This document shows, in pieces, positions 1 to 8,114 of a stretch of DNA of 62,010 nucleotides; position 1 is the stretch's first letter, and every line of letters starts with the position of its first letter. This stretch comes from Pseudomonadota bacterium (lineage in GTDB: Bacteria; Pseudomonadota; Gammaproteobacteria; Burkholderiales; Burkholderiaceae_F). The stretch covers positions 1 through 62,010 of the forward strand of contig JAKOQB010000202.1 in the NCBI GenBank assembly GCA_029778535.1, written 5' to 3'. The position numbers were made by a program, and so were the translations under genes. The notes below the pieces were generated by a model that saw only the letters and a list, made by a program, of their open reading frames with translations, searched no databases and was not told the DNA's origin.

Positions 1-465
1 GAGGGGCCGATGATGTCGATCAAGACCGTCAACGCGCTGTCGCACTACACCGACTGGACCATCGGCCACGTGCACTCGGGCGCGCTCGGCTGGGTCGGAC
101 TGATCACGATGGGTGCCCTTTACTGGCTGATCCCGCGCCTGTACGGACGCACCGAGATGTATTCGATGCGGCTCGTCACCGCGCACTTCTGGGTCGCCAC
201 CATCGGCATCGTGCTGTACATCGCCGCGATGTGGATCGCCGGCGTGATGCAGGGGCTGATGTGGCGCGCGGTCAACGACGACGGCACGCTGACCTATTCG
301 CACGTCGAAAGCGTGAAGGCGACGCTGCCGTTCTACCTGATCCGGTTGAGCGGCGGGCTGCTGTACCTCGGCGGCATGTGCCTGATGGCCTACAACATGT
401 TCAAGACGATCGCGGCCGGCCGCGCGGTCGCCGATCCGATCCCGGCGGCGCTGGCGCACGCTTAA
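1..465 (+). CDS. ccoN: cbb3-type cytochrome c oxidase subunit I, C-terminal part (cut by window edge)
   Basis: Catalytic haem-copper subunit of the cbb3 oxidase, which reduces O2 in the inner membrane with high affinity. Only about 154 C-terminal residues are present. The frame is open from base 1, so the ATG at 10 is internal and not a start. The text around [17 protein letters not shown] is typical of the last CcoN helices and carries conserved histidines; three hydrophobic segments follow. The gene is followed by ccoO, ccoQ and ccoP in the usual order. About 100 bp separate it from ccoO, and that gap holds a heptamer repeat hairpin. The identification is safe; the missing part lies outside the window. 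Confidence 0.95.
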   Translation, partial: EGPMMSIKTVNALSHYTDWTIGHVHSGALGWVGLITMGALYWLIPRLYGRTEMYSMRLVTAHFWVATIGIVLYIAAMWIAGVMQGLMWRAVNDDGTLTYSHVESVKATLPFYLIRLSGGLLYLGGMCLMAYNMFKTIAAGRAVADPIPAALAHA

Positions 466-470
466 CTGCA

Positions 471-551
471 GGATTCGGGATTCAGGATGGAGGATTCAGT
501 TGACCACGGGGTGCGCTGGATCTCGCTGACTCCTGAATCCTGACTCCTCGA
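471..551. repeat. Inverted heptamer repeat array between ccoN and ccoO
   Basis: Four tandem 7-mers of the type GGATTCA occupy 471-498 (GGATTCG, GGATTCA, GGATGGA, GGATTCA). After a 32-nt spacer come three 7-mers of the reverse type (TCCTGAA, TCCTGAC, TCCTCGA) at 531-551. GGATTCAGGA at 478-487 is the perfect reverse complement of 531-540, so the transcript can fold into a hairpin between the two cistrons. I infer a repeat-derived element; any effect on relative ccoN/ccoO expression is speculation. Confidence 0.75.
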
Positions 552-567
552 CAAGAGAGAGCTCCGA

Positions 568-1182
568 ATGAAACTCACCCATGACTTCATCGAACGCAAC
601 TCGATGCTGATGATCGTGCTGATCGTGCTGGTGGTAGCGGTCGGCGGCCTGGTGGAGATCGTGCCGCTGTACTTCCAGCGCCAGACGATGGAGCCGGTGG
701 CCGGCATCAAGCCGTACGAGCCGCTGCGCCTCGTCGGCCGCGACATCTACATCCGCGAGGGCTGCAACAACTGCCACTCGCAGATGATCCGGCCGTTCCG
801 CTCCGAGACGCTGCGCTACGGCCACTACTCGGTCGCGGGCGAATTCGTCTACGACCATCCGTTCCTGTGGGGCAGCAAGCGCACCGGCCCGGATCTGGCG
901 CGCGTCGGCGGCCGCTACTCGGACGACTGGCACCGGATCCACTTCAACAACCCGCGCGACGTGGTGCCGGAATCGAACATGCCGGGCTATCCGTGGCTGG
1001 CCAATGCAAGCGTCGAGGGCGCCGACGTGCAGGCGCGCATGAAGGCGCTCGCGCGCCTGGGCGTGCCGTACGGTGCCGACGACATCGCCAAGGCACCGGA
1101 AGCGCTGAAGGGCAAGACCGAACTGGACGCACTGATCGCCTACCTGCAAGGGCTCGGCGTGCAGCTGCGCAACGTGCGCTAG
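568..1182 (+). CDS. ccoO: cbb3-type cytochrome c oxidase subunit II (mono-haem cytochrome c)
   Basis: Membrane-anchored c-type cytochrome that passes electrons to CcoN. The 204-residue product has one N-terminal membrane anchor (about residues 13-36) and a single haem-binding CNNCH at residues 66-70, followed by the conserved SQMIRPF stretch. Length and order match the CcoO family. The start lies just after a purine-rich AGAGAG stretch that can act as ribosome binding site. It is the second gene of the ccoNOQP operon, with ccoQ starting 9 bp after its stop. Confidence 0.96.
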   Translation: MKLTHDFIERNSMLMIVLIVLVVAVGGLVEIVPLYFQRQTMEPVAGIKPYEPLRLVGRDIYIREGCNNCHSQMIRPFRSETLRYGHYSVAGEFVYDHPFLWGSKRTGPDLARVGGRYSDDWHRIHFNNPRDVVPESNMPGYPWLANASVEGADVQARMKALARLGVPYGADDIAKAPEALKGKTELDALIAYLQGLGVQLRNVR

Positions 1183-1191
1183 GAGACGACG

Positions 1192-1350
1192 ATGCCCGAT
1201 ATCAACACGCTGCGCTCGGTGGTCACGGTGCTGTCGTTCGTCTCCTTCCTCGGCATCGTCTGGTGGGCCTATCACCGCGCCAGCCGCGCGGCGTTCGACG
1301 AGGCCGCGCGACTGCCGTTCGCAGACGATGAGAACAGCGGACCGAACTGA
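1192..1350 (+). CDS. ccoQ: cbb3-type oxidase small subunit CcoQ
   Basis: A 52-residue protein with one hydrophobic helix (about residues 11-27, VVTVLSFVSFLGIVWWAY) and an acidic C-terminus. This is the form and position of CcoQ/FixQ, the small subunit that stabilises the cbb3 complex. It sits between ccoO and ccoP with short gaps (9 and 15 bp) and is preceded by AGGAGACGACG as ribosome binding site. Small size makes sequence recognition weaker, but gene order makes the call firm. Confidence 0.88.
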   Translation: MPDINTLRSVVTVLSFVSFLGIVWWAYHRASRAAFDEAARLPFADDENSGPN

Positions 1351-1365
1351 ACTCGGGATTGCGAC

Positions 1366-2295
1366 ATGAGCGATTTCTACAGTGTTTTCTGGGACTACTA
1401 CGTCGCGATCCTGACGACCGTCAGCGTGGTCGCGTGCGCGTGGCTGCTGTGGAGCCAGGGCCGCCGCAGGGTGACGATCGTGCAGGGGCAGCAGCCCGAC
1501 ACGACCGGCCACGTATGGGACGGCGATCTGCGCGAATACCAGAACCCGATGCCGCGCTGGTGGATCCTGCTTTTCTACATCACGATCGTGTTCTCGATCA
1601 TCTACCTGATCCTGTTTCCCGGCCTGGGCACGCAGTTCAAGGGCGTGCTCGGCTGGAGCCAGGTCAAGCAGCATGCGGACGAGGTCAAGGCCGCCGACGC
1701 CAAGTACGGCCCGATCTTCGCCGCATACCTCGCGCAGCCGCTCGAGCAGGTGGCCGCCGATGCGCGCGGCCGCCAGATGGGCGAGCGCATCTTCCTGAAC
1801 AACTGCGCGCAGTGCCACGGCTCCGACGCGCGCGGCTCGCGCGGCTTTCCGAACCTGACCGACAACGTCTGGTACTGGGGCGGCACGCCGCAGGCGATCG
1901 AGGAATCGATCGCCAACGGGCGCCAGGCCGCGATGCCGCCGATGGCCGCCGCGCTCGGCGGCGGCGACAGCCTGACCGATGTCGTGCACTACGTGCTGTC
2001 GCTGTCGAACTCGGCGCACGACTCGGTGCGCGCGGCGCGCGGCAAGGAGAAATTCGCGGCCTGCGCCGCCTGCCACGGGCCGGACGGCAAGGGCAATCCG
2101 GCGCTGGGCTCGCGCGACCTCACGCAGAAGGGCTGGCTGTACGGGCAGACGGTCGCCGGCATAACCGACACGATCACCAAGGGCCGCGGCGGCGTGATGC
2201 CGGCGCACAAGGGCATCCTGAGCGACGCCGAGATCCATCTGGTGGCGGCGTACGTCTACTCGCTGAGCCATCAGCCGGCCGCAGCGAAGCAGTGA
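1366..2295 (+). CDS. ccoP: cbb3-type cytochrome c oxidase subunit III (di-haem cytochrome c)
   Basis: Di-haem membrane cytochrome that receives electrons from soluble cytochrome c or the bc1 complex. The 309-residue product has two N-terminal membrane helices (about 12-30 and 65-85) joined by a short loop, the two-helix CcoP form. Two haem sites follow: CAQCH at 147-151 and CAACH at 233-237, each with downstream methionine candidates for the sixth ligand. It is the last structural gene of the oxidase operon; about 165 bp then lead to ccoG. Confidence 0.96.
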   Translation: MSDFYSVFWDYYVAILTTVSVVACAWLLWSQGRRRVTIVQGQQPDTTGHVWDGDLREYQNPMPRWWILLFYITIVFSIIYLILFPGLGTQFKGVLGWSQVKQHADEVKAADAKYGPIFAAYLAQPLEQVAADARGRQMGERIFLNNCAQCHGSDARGSRGFPNLTDNVWYWGGTPQAIEESIANGRQAAMPPMAAALGGGDSLTDVVHYVLSLSNSAHDSVRAARGKEKFAACAACHGPDGKGNPALGSRDLTQKGWLYGQTVAGITDTITKGRGGVMPAHKGILSDAEIHLVAAYVYSLSHQPAAAKQ

Positions 2296-2460
2296 CAGCG
2301 CCGGTCCGCGTGACCGGCGTCACCAAGCGCAATCGGCGCTTGACCCACGCCAATGGGCGTGTGTGGTCATCTGCGACGCTCGGGCCGTTGTGTGACGCCG
2401 GTCGTTACAGGCGGGCGGCGCGCGGGCGTACATTTCATCGTCGGATCAACCCCTAACAGC

Positions 2461-3954
2461 ATGGACAGCGTGGTGCAGGCCAAACGGGCGGCGCAGGGCG
2501 CCGGGACGAGCGGCGCGGACGAAGCGCCGGCGCCCAAGCGCATCGAGATCGTCGAGTCGCTGTATCAGAAGCGCAAGGAGATCTATCCGCGCGCGAAGAT
2601 CGGCGACTCGCTCGCCTGGTTCCAGAAATGGCGCTGGGCCACGATCTGGGCCACGCAGATCGTTTTCTACGGCCTGCCGTGGCTGACGTGGAACGACCGA
2701 CAGGCGGTGCTGTTCGACCTGGCCGCGCGCAAGTTCTACATCTTCGGCCTCGTGCTGTGGCCGCAGGACGTGATCTACCTGTCGGCGCTGCTGATCATCG
2801 CCGCGCTGTCGCTGTTCCTGTTCACCGCGGTGGGCGGCCGGCTGTGGTGCGGCTACTCGTGTCCGCAGACGGTCTATACCGAGATCTTCATGTGGATCGA
2901 GCGCAAGATCGAAGGCGATCGGGCCAGGCGCATGGCGCTCGACAAGCAGCCGATGTCGCCGCGCAAGTTGCTGCTCAAGAGCGCCAAGCACGCGCTCTGG
3001 ATCGCGGTGGCGTTCTGGACCGGCTTCACCTTTGTCGGCTTCTTCACGCCGATCCGCGAGCTGGGCGGCGAGATACTGGCGGCGCAGGTGGGCGGCTGGT
3101 CGGCGTTCTGGATCCTGTTCTATGGCTTCGCGACCTACGGCAACGCCGGCTGGCTGCGCGAGCAGGTGTGCCTGTACATGTGCCCGTACGCGCGCTTCCA
3201 GAGCGCGATGTTCGACCAGGACACGCTGATCGTCACCTACGATGCCGCGCGCGGCGAACCGCGCGCGCATCTGGCGCGCAAGGGCGGCAACCGGGTCGAG
3301 GACCGGCGCGCGCGCGGCGAGGGCGACTGCGTCGACTGCGGCCTGTGCGTGCAGGTGTGCCCGACCGGCATCGACATCCGCAAGGGGCTGCAGTACGAGT
3401 GCATCGGCTGCGCCGCCTGCATCGACGCTTGCAACTACGTGATGCAGCGGGCCGGCCTGCCGCGCAACCTGATCCGCTACACGACCCAGCACGCGCTGCG
3501 CGACAACCTCACGCGCAGGCAGATGTGGAGCCGCGTGCTGCGGCCGCGCGTGCTCGTGTATTCCGGCGTGCTGCTCTCGATCATCGCTGCTCTGGTGGCC
3601 GCGCTGCTGCTGCGCGTGCCGCTGAAAGTCGACGTGATCCGCGATCGCGGCGCGCTCGCGCGCGAGGTCGAGGACGGACAGGTCGAGAACGTCTATCGAC
3701 TGCAGGTGATGAACACGACCGAGGCGCCGCAGACGTATTCGATCGCGGTCGCGGGGCTGCCGCGGCTCTCGGTGGCGTCGGACCAGGAGTTCGAGGTCCC
3801 GGCGGCGACGACGCGCTCGGTGGTGCTGCGGCTGCGCGCGCCCGCCGACGAGGTGGCGCCGGGCTCGCACAAGGTGTCGATCGACGTGCGGTCGCAGGTG
3901 CAGCGCGACATCGCGGTGCGCGAGACCACAACGTTCCTCGGATTGCGGCGCTGA
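2461..3954 (+). CDS. ccoG: cbb3 oxidase accessory protein CcoG (4Fe-4S ferredoxin-like, membrane)
   Basis: CcoG (RdxA/FixG) is a membrane iron-sulfur protein thought to reduce Cu(II) during cbb3 assembly. The 497-residue product shows several membrane helices, the early cysteine pairs CGYSCP and CLYMCP, and two 4Fe-4S motifs in the CVDCGLCVQVCP and CIGCAACIDACN segments, followed by a C-terminal immunoglobulin-like domain of the FixG type. The start at 2461 is preferred over an in-frame ATG at 2353 because the extra 36 residues look non-coding and family members begin near here. ccoH follows after 14 bp. Confidence 0.94.
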   Translation: MDSVVQAKRAAQGAGTSGADEAPAPKRIEIVESLYQKRKEIYPRAKIGDSLAWFQKWRWATIWATQIVFYGLPWLTWNDRQAVLFDLAARKFYIFGLVLWPQDVIYLSALLIIAALSLFLFTAVGGRLWCGYSCPQTVYTEIFMWIERKIEGDRARRMALDKQPMSPRKLLLKSAKHALWIAVAFWTGFTFVGFFTPIRELGGEILAAQVGGWSAFWILFYGFATYGNAGWLREQVCLYMCPYARFQSAMFDQDTLIVTYDAARGEPRAHLARKGGNRVEDRRARGEGDCVDCGLCVQVCPTGIDIRKGLQYECIGCAACIDACNYVMQRAGLPRNLIRYTTQHALRDNLTRRQMWSRVLRPRVLVYSGVLLSIIAALVAALLLRVPLKVDVIRDRGALAREVEDGQVENVYRLQVMNTTEAPQTYSIAVAGLPRLSVASDQEFEVPAATTRSVVLRLRAPADEVAPGSHKVSIDVRSQVQRDIAVRETTTFLGLRR

Positions 3955-3968
3955 ACGAGGTGGGCAGG

Positions 3969-4505
3969 ATGAACGCCGTGACCAAGACCGATACGCTGCC
4001 CTGGTACCGCGAGCCGTGGCCGTGGGTACTGATCGCCCTGCCGGCCGCCGCGGTCGTCGGCTGCGCGATCACGCTGTACCTCGCGCTCGCGAGCGCCGAC
4101 GGCATGGTCGCGCGCGATTACTACAAGCGCGGGCTGGCGATCAACGGCGAACTGGCGCGCACGCAGCGCGCCGCGCAGTTGGGGTTGCGGGCCGAGGTCG
4201 ATCTGGCCGGCTTCGGCGGCGGCGATCGGGTGCGCGTGCATCTGTCCGCCGAACGCGCGTTGCCGGCCGAGACCGCGCTGCGGCTGACGCTGGTTCATCC
4301 GGCGCGCGACGGCGCCGACCGCACGCTGATGCTCGGACGCGTGTCCGCCGGCGATGGGCAGGCCGAGTACAGCGGCCAGTTCGACGCTGCGGCGATGCCT
4401 GGGGTCGCTTGGCAGGTCGTGCTGGAATCGCCGAGCTGGCGGCTCGACGGACAGATGGGCACGCACGACGCGCGCCGCATCCGGCTCGAAGGCGCGCGGC
4501 CGTGA
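3969..4505 (+). CDS. ccoH: FixH/CcoH family cbb3 oxidase assembly protein
   Basis: A 178-residue protein with one N-terminal membrane helix (about residues 18-40) and a periplasmic beta-rich domain, matching FixH/CcoH, needed for cbb3 maturation and stability. The segment DGMVARDYYKRGLAIN just after the helix is a recognisable FixH signature. It lies directly behind ccoG and in front of the small four-cysteine membrane protein. The copper ATPase ccoI and ccoS, which often accompany it, are not in the window. Confidence 0.85.
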   Translation: MNAVTKTDTLPWYREPWPWVLIALPAAAVVGCAITLYLALASADGMVARDYYKRGLAINGELARTQRAAQLGLRAEVDLAGFGGGDRVRVHLSAERALPAETALRLTLVHPARDGADRTLMLGRVSAGDGQAEYSGQFDAAAMPGVAWQVVLESPSWRLDGQMGTHDARRIRLEGARP

Positions 4506-4540
4506 CCGGGCACGGGAGCGACAACGACGGGGAGAAGGGG

Positions 4541-4909
4541 ATGATGCAGAGCTTCACGCAGCGGCTGCTGTGGGTGCTGTGGCCGGCGTTCCTGATCGCG
4601 GCGGTCGCGGAACTGATGCTGTTCGCGGTGTTCGATCCGCGCGATCTGCACGTGTTCGGCGTGCCGGTCGAGGTCGACCGCATGTCCGCCTACACGATCG
4701 GCTTCTTCTTCCTGTGGGCGATCGCGTCGGCGGCCAGCGCGCTGACGGTGTTCCTGCAGCGCTCGCCGTTCGAGATCAACCGCTGCCCGCTCGATGCGTC
4801 GGACCGGCCGCCCGGCTGTCCCAAGCGCACCGACGAAGCCTGCGCGGGCTGTGCGCCGGTACCGGGCGACGAAGCTAGTCTGCGCAGAGCGCGCCCGACT
4901 GGCCGCTGA
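4541..4909 (+). CDS. Small membrane protein with a four-cysteine tail, cbb3 locus, unknown function
   Basis: A 122-residue protein with two hydrophobic helices (about residues 10-30 and 50-68) and a polar tail carrying four cysteines spaced as CPLDASDRPPGC ... CAGC. I do not recognise a named family. Its position 35 bp behind ccoH and just before the convergent fnr gene suggests a role tied to the cbb3 cluster; metal or redox binding by the tail is inference. The last 12 codons overlap the 3' end of fnr on the other strand. A second ATG immediately follows the first, so the start is uncertain by one codon. Confidence 0.72.
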   Translation: MMQSFTQRLLWVLWPAFLIAAVAELMLFAVFDPRDLHVFGVPVEVDRMSAYTIGFFFLWAIASAASALTVFLQRSPFEINRCPLDASDRPPGCPKRTDEACAGCAPVPGDEASLRRARPTGR

Positions 4910-5636
4910 CGATCGCGCGCAGCCCGTCGGGCGACAGGATGCGCACGTGCTTCTGCTTGACCTCGATCAGCCCTTCGGTGGCGAAGCGCGACAGCACGCG
5001 GCTCACGGTTTCGAGTTTCAGCCCGAGAAAGCTGCCGATCTCGGCGCGCGTCATGCGCAGCACGAACTCGGAGCGCGAATAGCCGCGCGATTCGAAGCGC
5101 TGCGACAGGTTCAGCAGGAACGCGGCCAGTCGCTCCTCCGCGTGCATGCTGCCCAGCAGCAGCATCACGCCGTGCTCGCGCACGATCTCGCGGCTCATCA
5201 CGCGGTGGAAGTGGTTGCGCAGCGCCGGCACCGACGAGGCGACTTCCTCGATGCGGTCGTACGGGATCACGCACACTTCAGTATCTTCGAGCGCGATCGT
5301 GTCGCAGGTGTGCTTGTCGCTGCTGATGCCGTCCATGCCGACCAGCTCGCCGGCCATGTGGAAGCCGGTCACCTGCTCGCGCCCGTCGGTCGACATCACG
5401 GTGCTCTTCAGGAACCCAAGCCGCACCGCGTACAGTGAATCGAACTTGTCGCCGGCGCGGAACAGGCTCTCGCCGCGGCGCACGCGCTTGCGGGTCGCGA
5501 CCAGTTCTTCCAGGCGTTCGATGTCGTTCAGCGACAGGCCGAGCGGCAGGCACAGCTCGCGCAGGTTGCAGTTGGAGCACGCAACCTTGAGGTGGGTTAC
5601 GGAAAAGGCGGGCGCATTCATCTCAATCGTGTTCAC
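4875..5636 (-). CDS. fnr: FNR-type oxygen-sensing transcriptional regulator (CRP/FNR family)
   Basis: Global activator of low-oxygen genes. The 253-residue product has the N-terminal 4Fe-4S ligands C20, C23 and C29 in the segment CSNCNLRELC, plus the fourth ligand C111, a cNMP-like sensory domain, and a C-terminal helix-turn-helix with ETVSRVLSRF matching the FNR recognition helix. The cysteine set marks it as an oxygen sensor rather than CRP. It is divergent from hemN and convergent with the cco cluster, both classic FNR targets. A near-perfect FNR site lies in the divergent region. Confidence 0.93.
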   Translation of the reverse strand: MNTIEMNAPAFSVTHLKVACSNCNLRELCLPLGLSLNDIERLEELVATRKRVRRGESLFRAGDKFDSLYAVRLGFLKSTVMSTDGREQVTGFHMAGELVGMDGISSDKHTCDTIALEDTEVCVIPYDRIEEVASSVPALRNHFHRVMSREIVREHGVMLLLGSMHAEERLAAFLLNLSQRFESRGYSRSEFVLRMTRAEIGSFLGLKLETVSRVLSRFATEGLIEVKQKHVRILSPDGLRAIVSGQSGALCAD

Positions 5637-5748
5637 GTCGATTGTTCGATTTCATCGCTGCCAGCGTATTCCCGCAGCTACCGTCCGGGTTTTCTTATCG
5701 GCGACCGCTCTGGCGGCAGCGCACGGCGCCACACTTGCCCCGACCGCG

Positions 5749-5790
5749 TTGATCCGTGTCAACGCCCCCCTGCGAGCGGCCCGAATAATA
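5749..5790 (+). promoter_or_regulatory. FNR box and class II FNR-dependent promoter of hemN
   Basis: TTGATCCGTGTCAA at 5749-5762 matches the FNR/ANR consensus TTGAT-N4-ATCAA at 9 of 10 positions. An AT-rich AATAAT at 5784-5789 can serve as -10. If transcription starts near 5797 the box is centred at about -41.5, the usual position for FNR activation. There is no good -35, as expected for such promoters. It points towards hemN, whose ATG is at 5854. Confidence 0.78.
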
Positions 5791-5853
5791 CCTGTCGAAC
5801 CGGGCCCGGATGCTTAGACTGCGACCGGAAGTGTAACGGGAAAGGGTACACCG

Positions 5854-7254
5854 ATGCTGATGTCAGTCCGCAATGGCGTGGCGCTGCCGGATCCGGCGCT
5901 GTTGCGCCGGTTCGACATCCCGGGTCCACGCTACACGTCGTATCCGACCGCGGATCGCTTCGTCGAGGCGTTCGACGCGCAGGCGTTCGAGAGCTGGCTC
6001 GCGCGCCGCGGCGACACGCCGAGCGCGGCTGCGCTGTCGCTGTACGTGCACGTGCCATTTTGCGCGCAGGTCTGCTACTACTGCGCGTGCAACAAGGTGA
6101 TCACGCGCGACCATACGCGCGGCGCCGAGTATCTCGACGCGCTCGAGCGCGAAGCCGAGATGGTCAGCAGCAAGCTGACCGGCGGCCGGCAGCTCGAGCA
6201 GCTTCATTTCGGCGGCGGCACGCCGACCTTCCTCGGCAACGACGAGCTGAAGCGGCTGATGGCGATCCTGACGGCGCGCTTTCCGCTCGCGGACAAGGGC
6301 GAATTCAGCGTCGAGGTCGATCCGCGCAACGCCACGCCCGACAAGGTCGCCGTGCTCGGCGAACTCGGCTTCAACCGGATCTCGGTCGGCGTGCAGGATT
6401 TCGATCCGGCCGTGCAGCGCGCGGTGAACCGGCTGCAGAGCTTCGAGATCACGCAGGCGACGATCGACGCGGCGCGCAAGGCCAACTTCAAGTCGGTGAA
6501 CCTGGACCTGATCTACGGCCTGCCGAAGCAGACGCGCGAGACCTTCGCCAAGACGCTCGACAAGGTGCTGGTGCTGAGCCCCGAGCGCATCGCGCTGTAC
6601 CACTACGCGCACCTGCCGGAGCGCTTCAAGCCGCAGCGCCGGATCGACGCCGCCGAGCTGCCGTCGCCCGAGGAGAAGATGGGCATCATGCTCGACGCGA
6701 TCCAGCGCCTGTCGGAGGCCGGCTATCGCTACATCGGCATGGACCACTTCGCCAAGGCCACCGATGATCTGGCCAAGGCGCAGAGCCAGGGCCGGCTGCA
6801 CCGCAATTTCCAGGGCTACACGACGCGCCCCGACTGCGATCTGATCGGCCTGGGCGTGTCCGCGATCAGCAAGATCGGGCCCACCTATTCGCAGAACGTG
6901 CGCGAACTGGACGAGTACTACGAGCGCATCCGCGACGGACTGCTGCCGACCGCGCGCGGCGTGCTGCTCGACATGGACGACCTCGTACGGCGCGCGGTGA
7001 TCATGGCGCTGATGTGCCACTTCGAGGTGTCGAAGGAGGCGATCGAGACCGCGCATCTGATCAAGTTCGACGACTACTTCAAGCGCGAGCTGGCGGAACT
7101 GAAGCCGTTCGAGGAGACGGGCCTGGTCGAGGTTTCGCCCGAATGGATCAGCGTGACGCCGAAGGGGAAACTGCTGGTGCGCGCGGTCGCGATGTGCTTC
7201 GACCGCTACCTGCGCCACGACGAGCGGATCCGGAAGTACTCGAAGATCGTTTGA
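5854..7254 (+). CDS. hemN: Oxygen-independent coproporphyrinogen III dehydrogenase
   Basis: Radical SAM enzyme that decarboxylates coproporphyrinogen III to protoporphyrinogen IX without O2, a haem synthesis step. The 466-residue length fits HemN. The radical SAM cysteines C70, C74 and C77 plus C79 lie in CAQVCYYCAC, and FGGGTPTFL follows as the SAM-binding glycine motif. The N-terminal GPRYTSYPTADRF is typical of true HemN rather than the HemW-like paralogue. Start at 5854; a second in-frame ATG two codons later is possible. Its FNR box suggests induction at low oxygen, matching haem demand of the cbb3 oxidase. Confidence 0.96.
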   Translation: MLMSVRNGVALPDPALLRRFDIPGPRYTSYPTADRFVEAFDAQAFESWLARRGDTPSAAALSLYVHVPFCAQVCYYCACNKVITRDHTRGAEYLDALEREAEMVSSKLTGGRQLEQLHFGGGTPTFLGNDELKRLMAILTARFPLADKGEFSVEVDPRNATPDKVAVLGELGFNRISVGVQDFDPAVQRAVNRLQSFEITQATIDAARKANFKSVNLDLIYGLPKQTRETFAKTLDKVLVLSPERIALYHYAHLPERFKPQRRIDAAELPSPEEKMGIMLDAIQRLSEAGYRYIGMDHFAKATDDLAKAQSQGRLHRNFQGYTTRPDCDLIGLGVSAISKIGPTYSQNVRELDEYYERIRDGLLPTARGVLLDMDDLVRRAVIMALMCHFEVSKEAIETAHLIKFDDYFKRELAELKPFEETGLVEVSPEWISVTPKGKLLVRAVAMCFDRYLRHDERIRKYSKIV

Positions 7255-7260
7255 CGCCGG

Positions 7261-7336
7261 GTGTCATGCCCGCGAAAGCGGACATCCACCCGGTGTTCGC
7301 GGCAGCACTGGATTTCCGCTTGCGCGGGAATGACAC
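7261..7336. repeat. REP-like palindromic element, copy 1
   Basis: A 76-bp element bounded by inverted ends GTGTCATGCCCGCG and CGCGGGAATGACAC. Its reverse complement is closely similar to a second copy at 36061-36130. It begins 6 bp after hemN. Elements with these ends are widely dispersed in proteobacterial genomes; here it is intergenic. Confidence 0.85.
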
Positions 7337-7363
7337 CGCACAGATGAGCATCTTGCGTCCCCG

Positions 7364-8104
7364 ATGTCTTTGCCTCTGACCGAAATCTTCGCCGCGCTGA
7401 GCCTGGCGCTGCTCGGCGGGTTGCATTGCGCGGGCATGTGCGGCGGCTTCATCGGCGCGCTGCAGATCAATCGGCCGCGCGACGTGTCGCCGCTGCGCCT
7501 GGCGCTCGGCTATCACCTCGGCCGCATCGCCAGCTACTCGGCCGCGGGCGCGCTGGTCGGCGCGATCGGCGGATCGCTCTTCGCCGCCGACGTGCTGCCG
7601 CTGCAGGTCCTGCTGTTGACCGTCGGCAGCGTGATGCTGCTCGCGATCGGCGCGACATTGTTCGGGCGCGGCGCCTGGTTCAAACGGATCGAGCCGCTCG
7701 GCGCATGGATCTGGCGCATCGTCGGCCCGCTCGCGCGGCGCGTATATCCGCCGCGCTCGGGCGTGCAGGCGCTCGTCGCCGGCGTCGCGTGGGGCTGGAT
7801 TCCGTGCGGCATGGTGTACGCGGCGCTGCCGCTTGCGCTGGTCGCCGGTGGCCCGCTCGCGGGCGCGCTGGTGATGGCGGCGTTCGGGCTCGGCACGCTG
7901 CCGAACCTGGCGCTGGTCGACGTCGCCGTCGTCAAGCTCGGCGACGCGCGCGGTGGCACGCTCGCCGCATCGCGCGCGTGGCTGCGGCCGCTCGCCGGCG
8001 CGGTGATCGTGGTGTTCGGAGTGTCGGGGCTGGCGCACGCCGCGCGCGTGGCCGGTGCCGATCATCCGGCGATCGCGGCGCTGGCAGGGATCTGCCACCG
8101 CTGA
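7364..8104 (+). CDS. TauE/SafE (UreH-domain) family membrane protein
   Basis: A 246-residue polytopic membrane protein with about six helices and the signature [11 protein letters not shown] near residues 18-28, seen in the UreH-like TauE/SafE group that commonly sits beside cbb3 oxidase genes. A second short motif, [10 protein letters not shown] near the middle, repeats the cysteine-containing pattern. Relatives have been tied to metal (copper) handling for cytochrome oxidase; a transport role here is inference from family and location. It lies downstream of hemN and ends 10 bp before the convergent menA. Confidence 0.82.
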   Translation: MSLPLTEIFAALSLALLGGLHCAGMCGGFIGALQINRPRDVSPLRLALGYHLGRIASYSAAGALVGAIGGSLFAADVLPLQVLLLTVGSVMLLAIGATLFGRGAWFKRIEPLGAWIWRIVGPLARRVYPPRSGVQALVAGVAWGWIPCGMVYAALPLALVAGGPLAGALVMAAFGLGTLPNLALVDVAVVKLGDARGGTLAASRAWLRPLAGAVIVVFGVSGLAHAARVAGADHPAIAALAGICHR

Positions 8105-8114
8105 CGCCCACGGC

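Noticed and set aside
496..2271. Minus-strand 591-residue open frame opposite ccoO-ccoQ-ccoP
   Set aside because: Composition is rich in Arg, His and Val repeats typical of antisense shadow frames in high-GC DNA, and the plus strand holds certain cytochrome genes.
2340..2353. FNR-like site TTGACCCACGCCAA upstream of ccoG
   Set aside because: Only 7 of 10 consensus positions match and no -10 is placed correctly; chance is likely.
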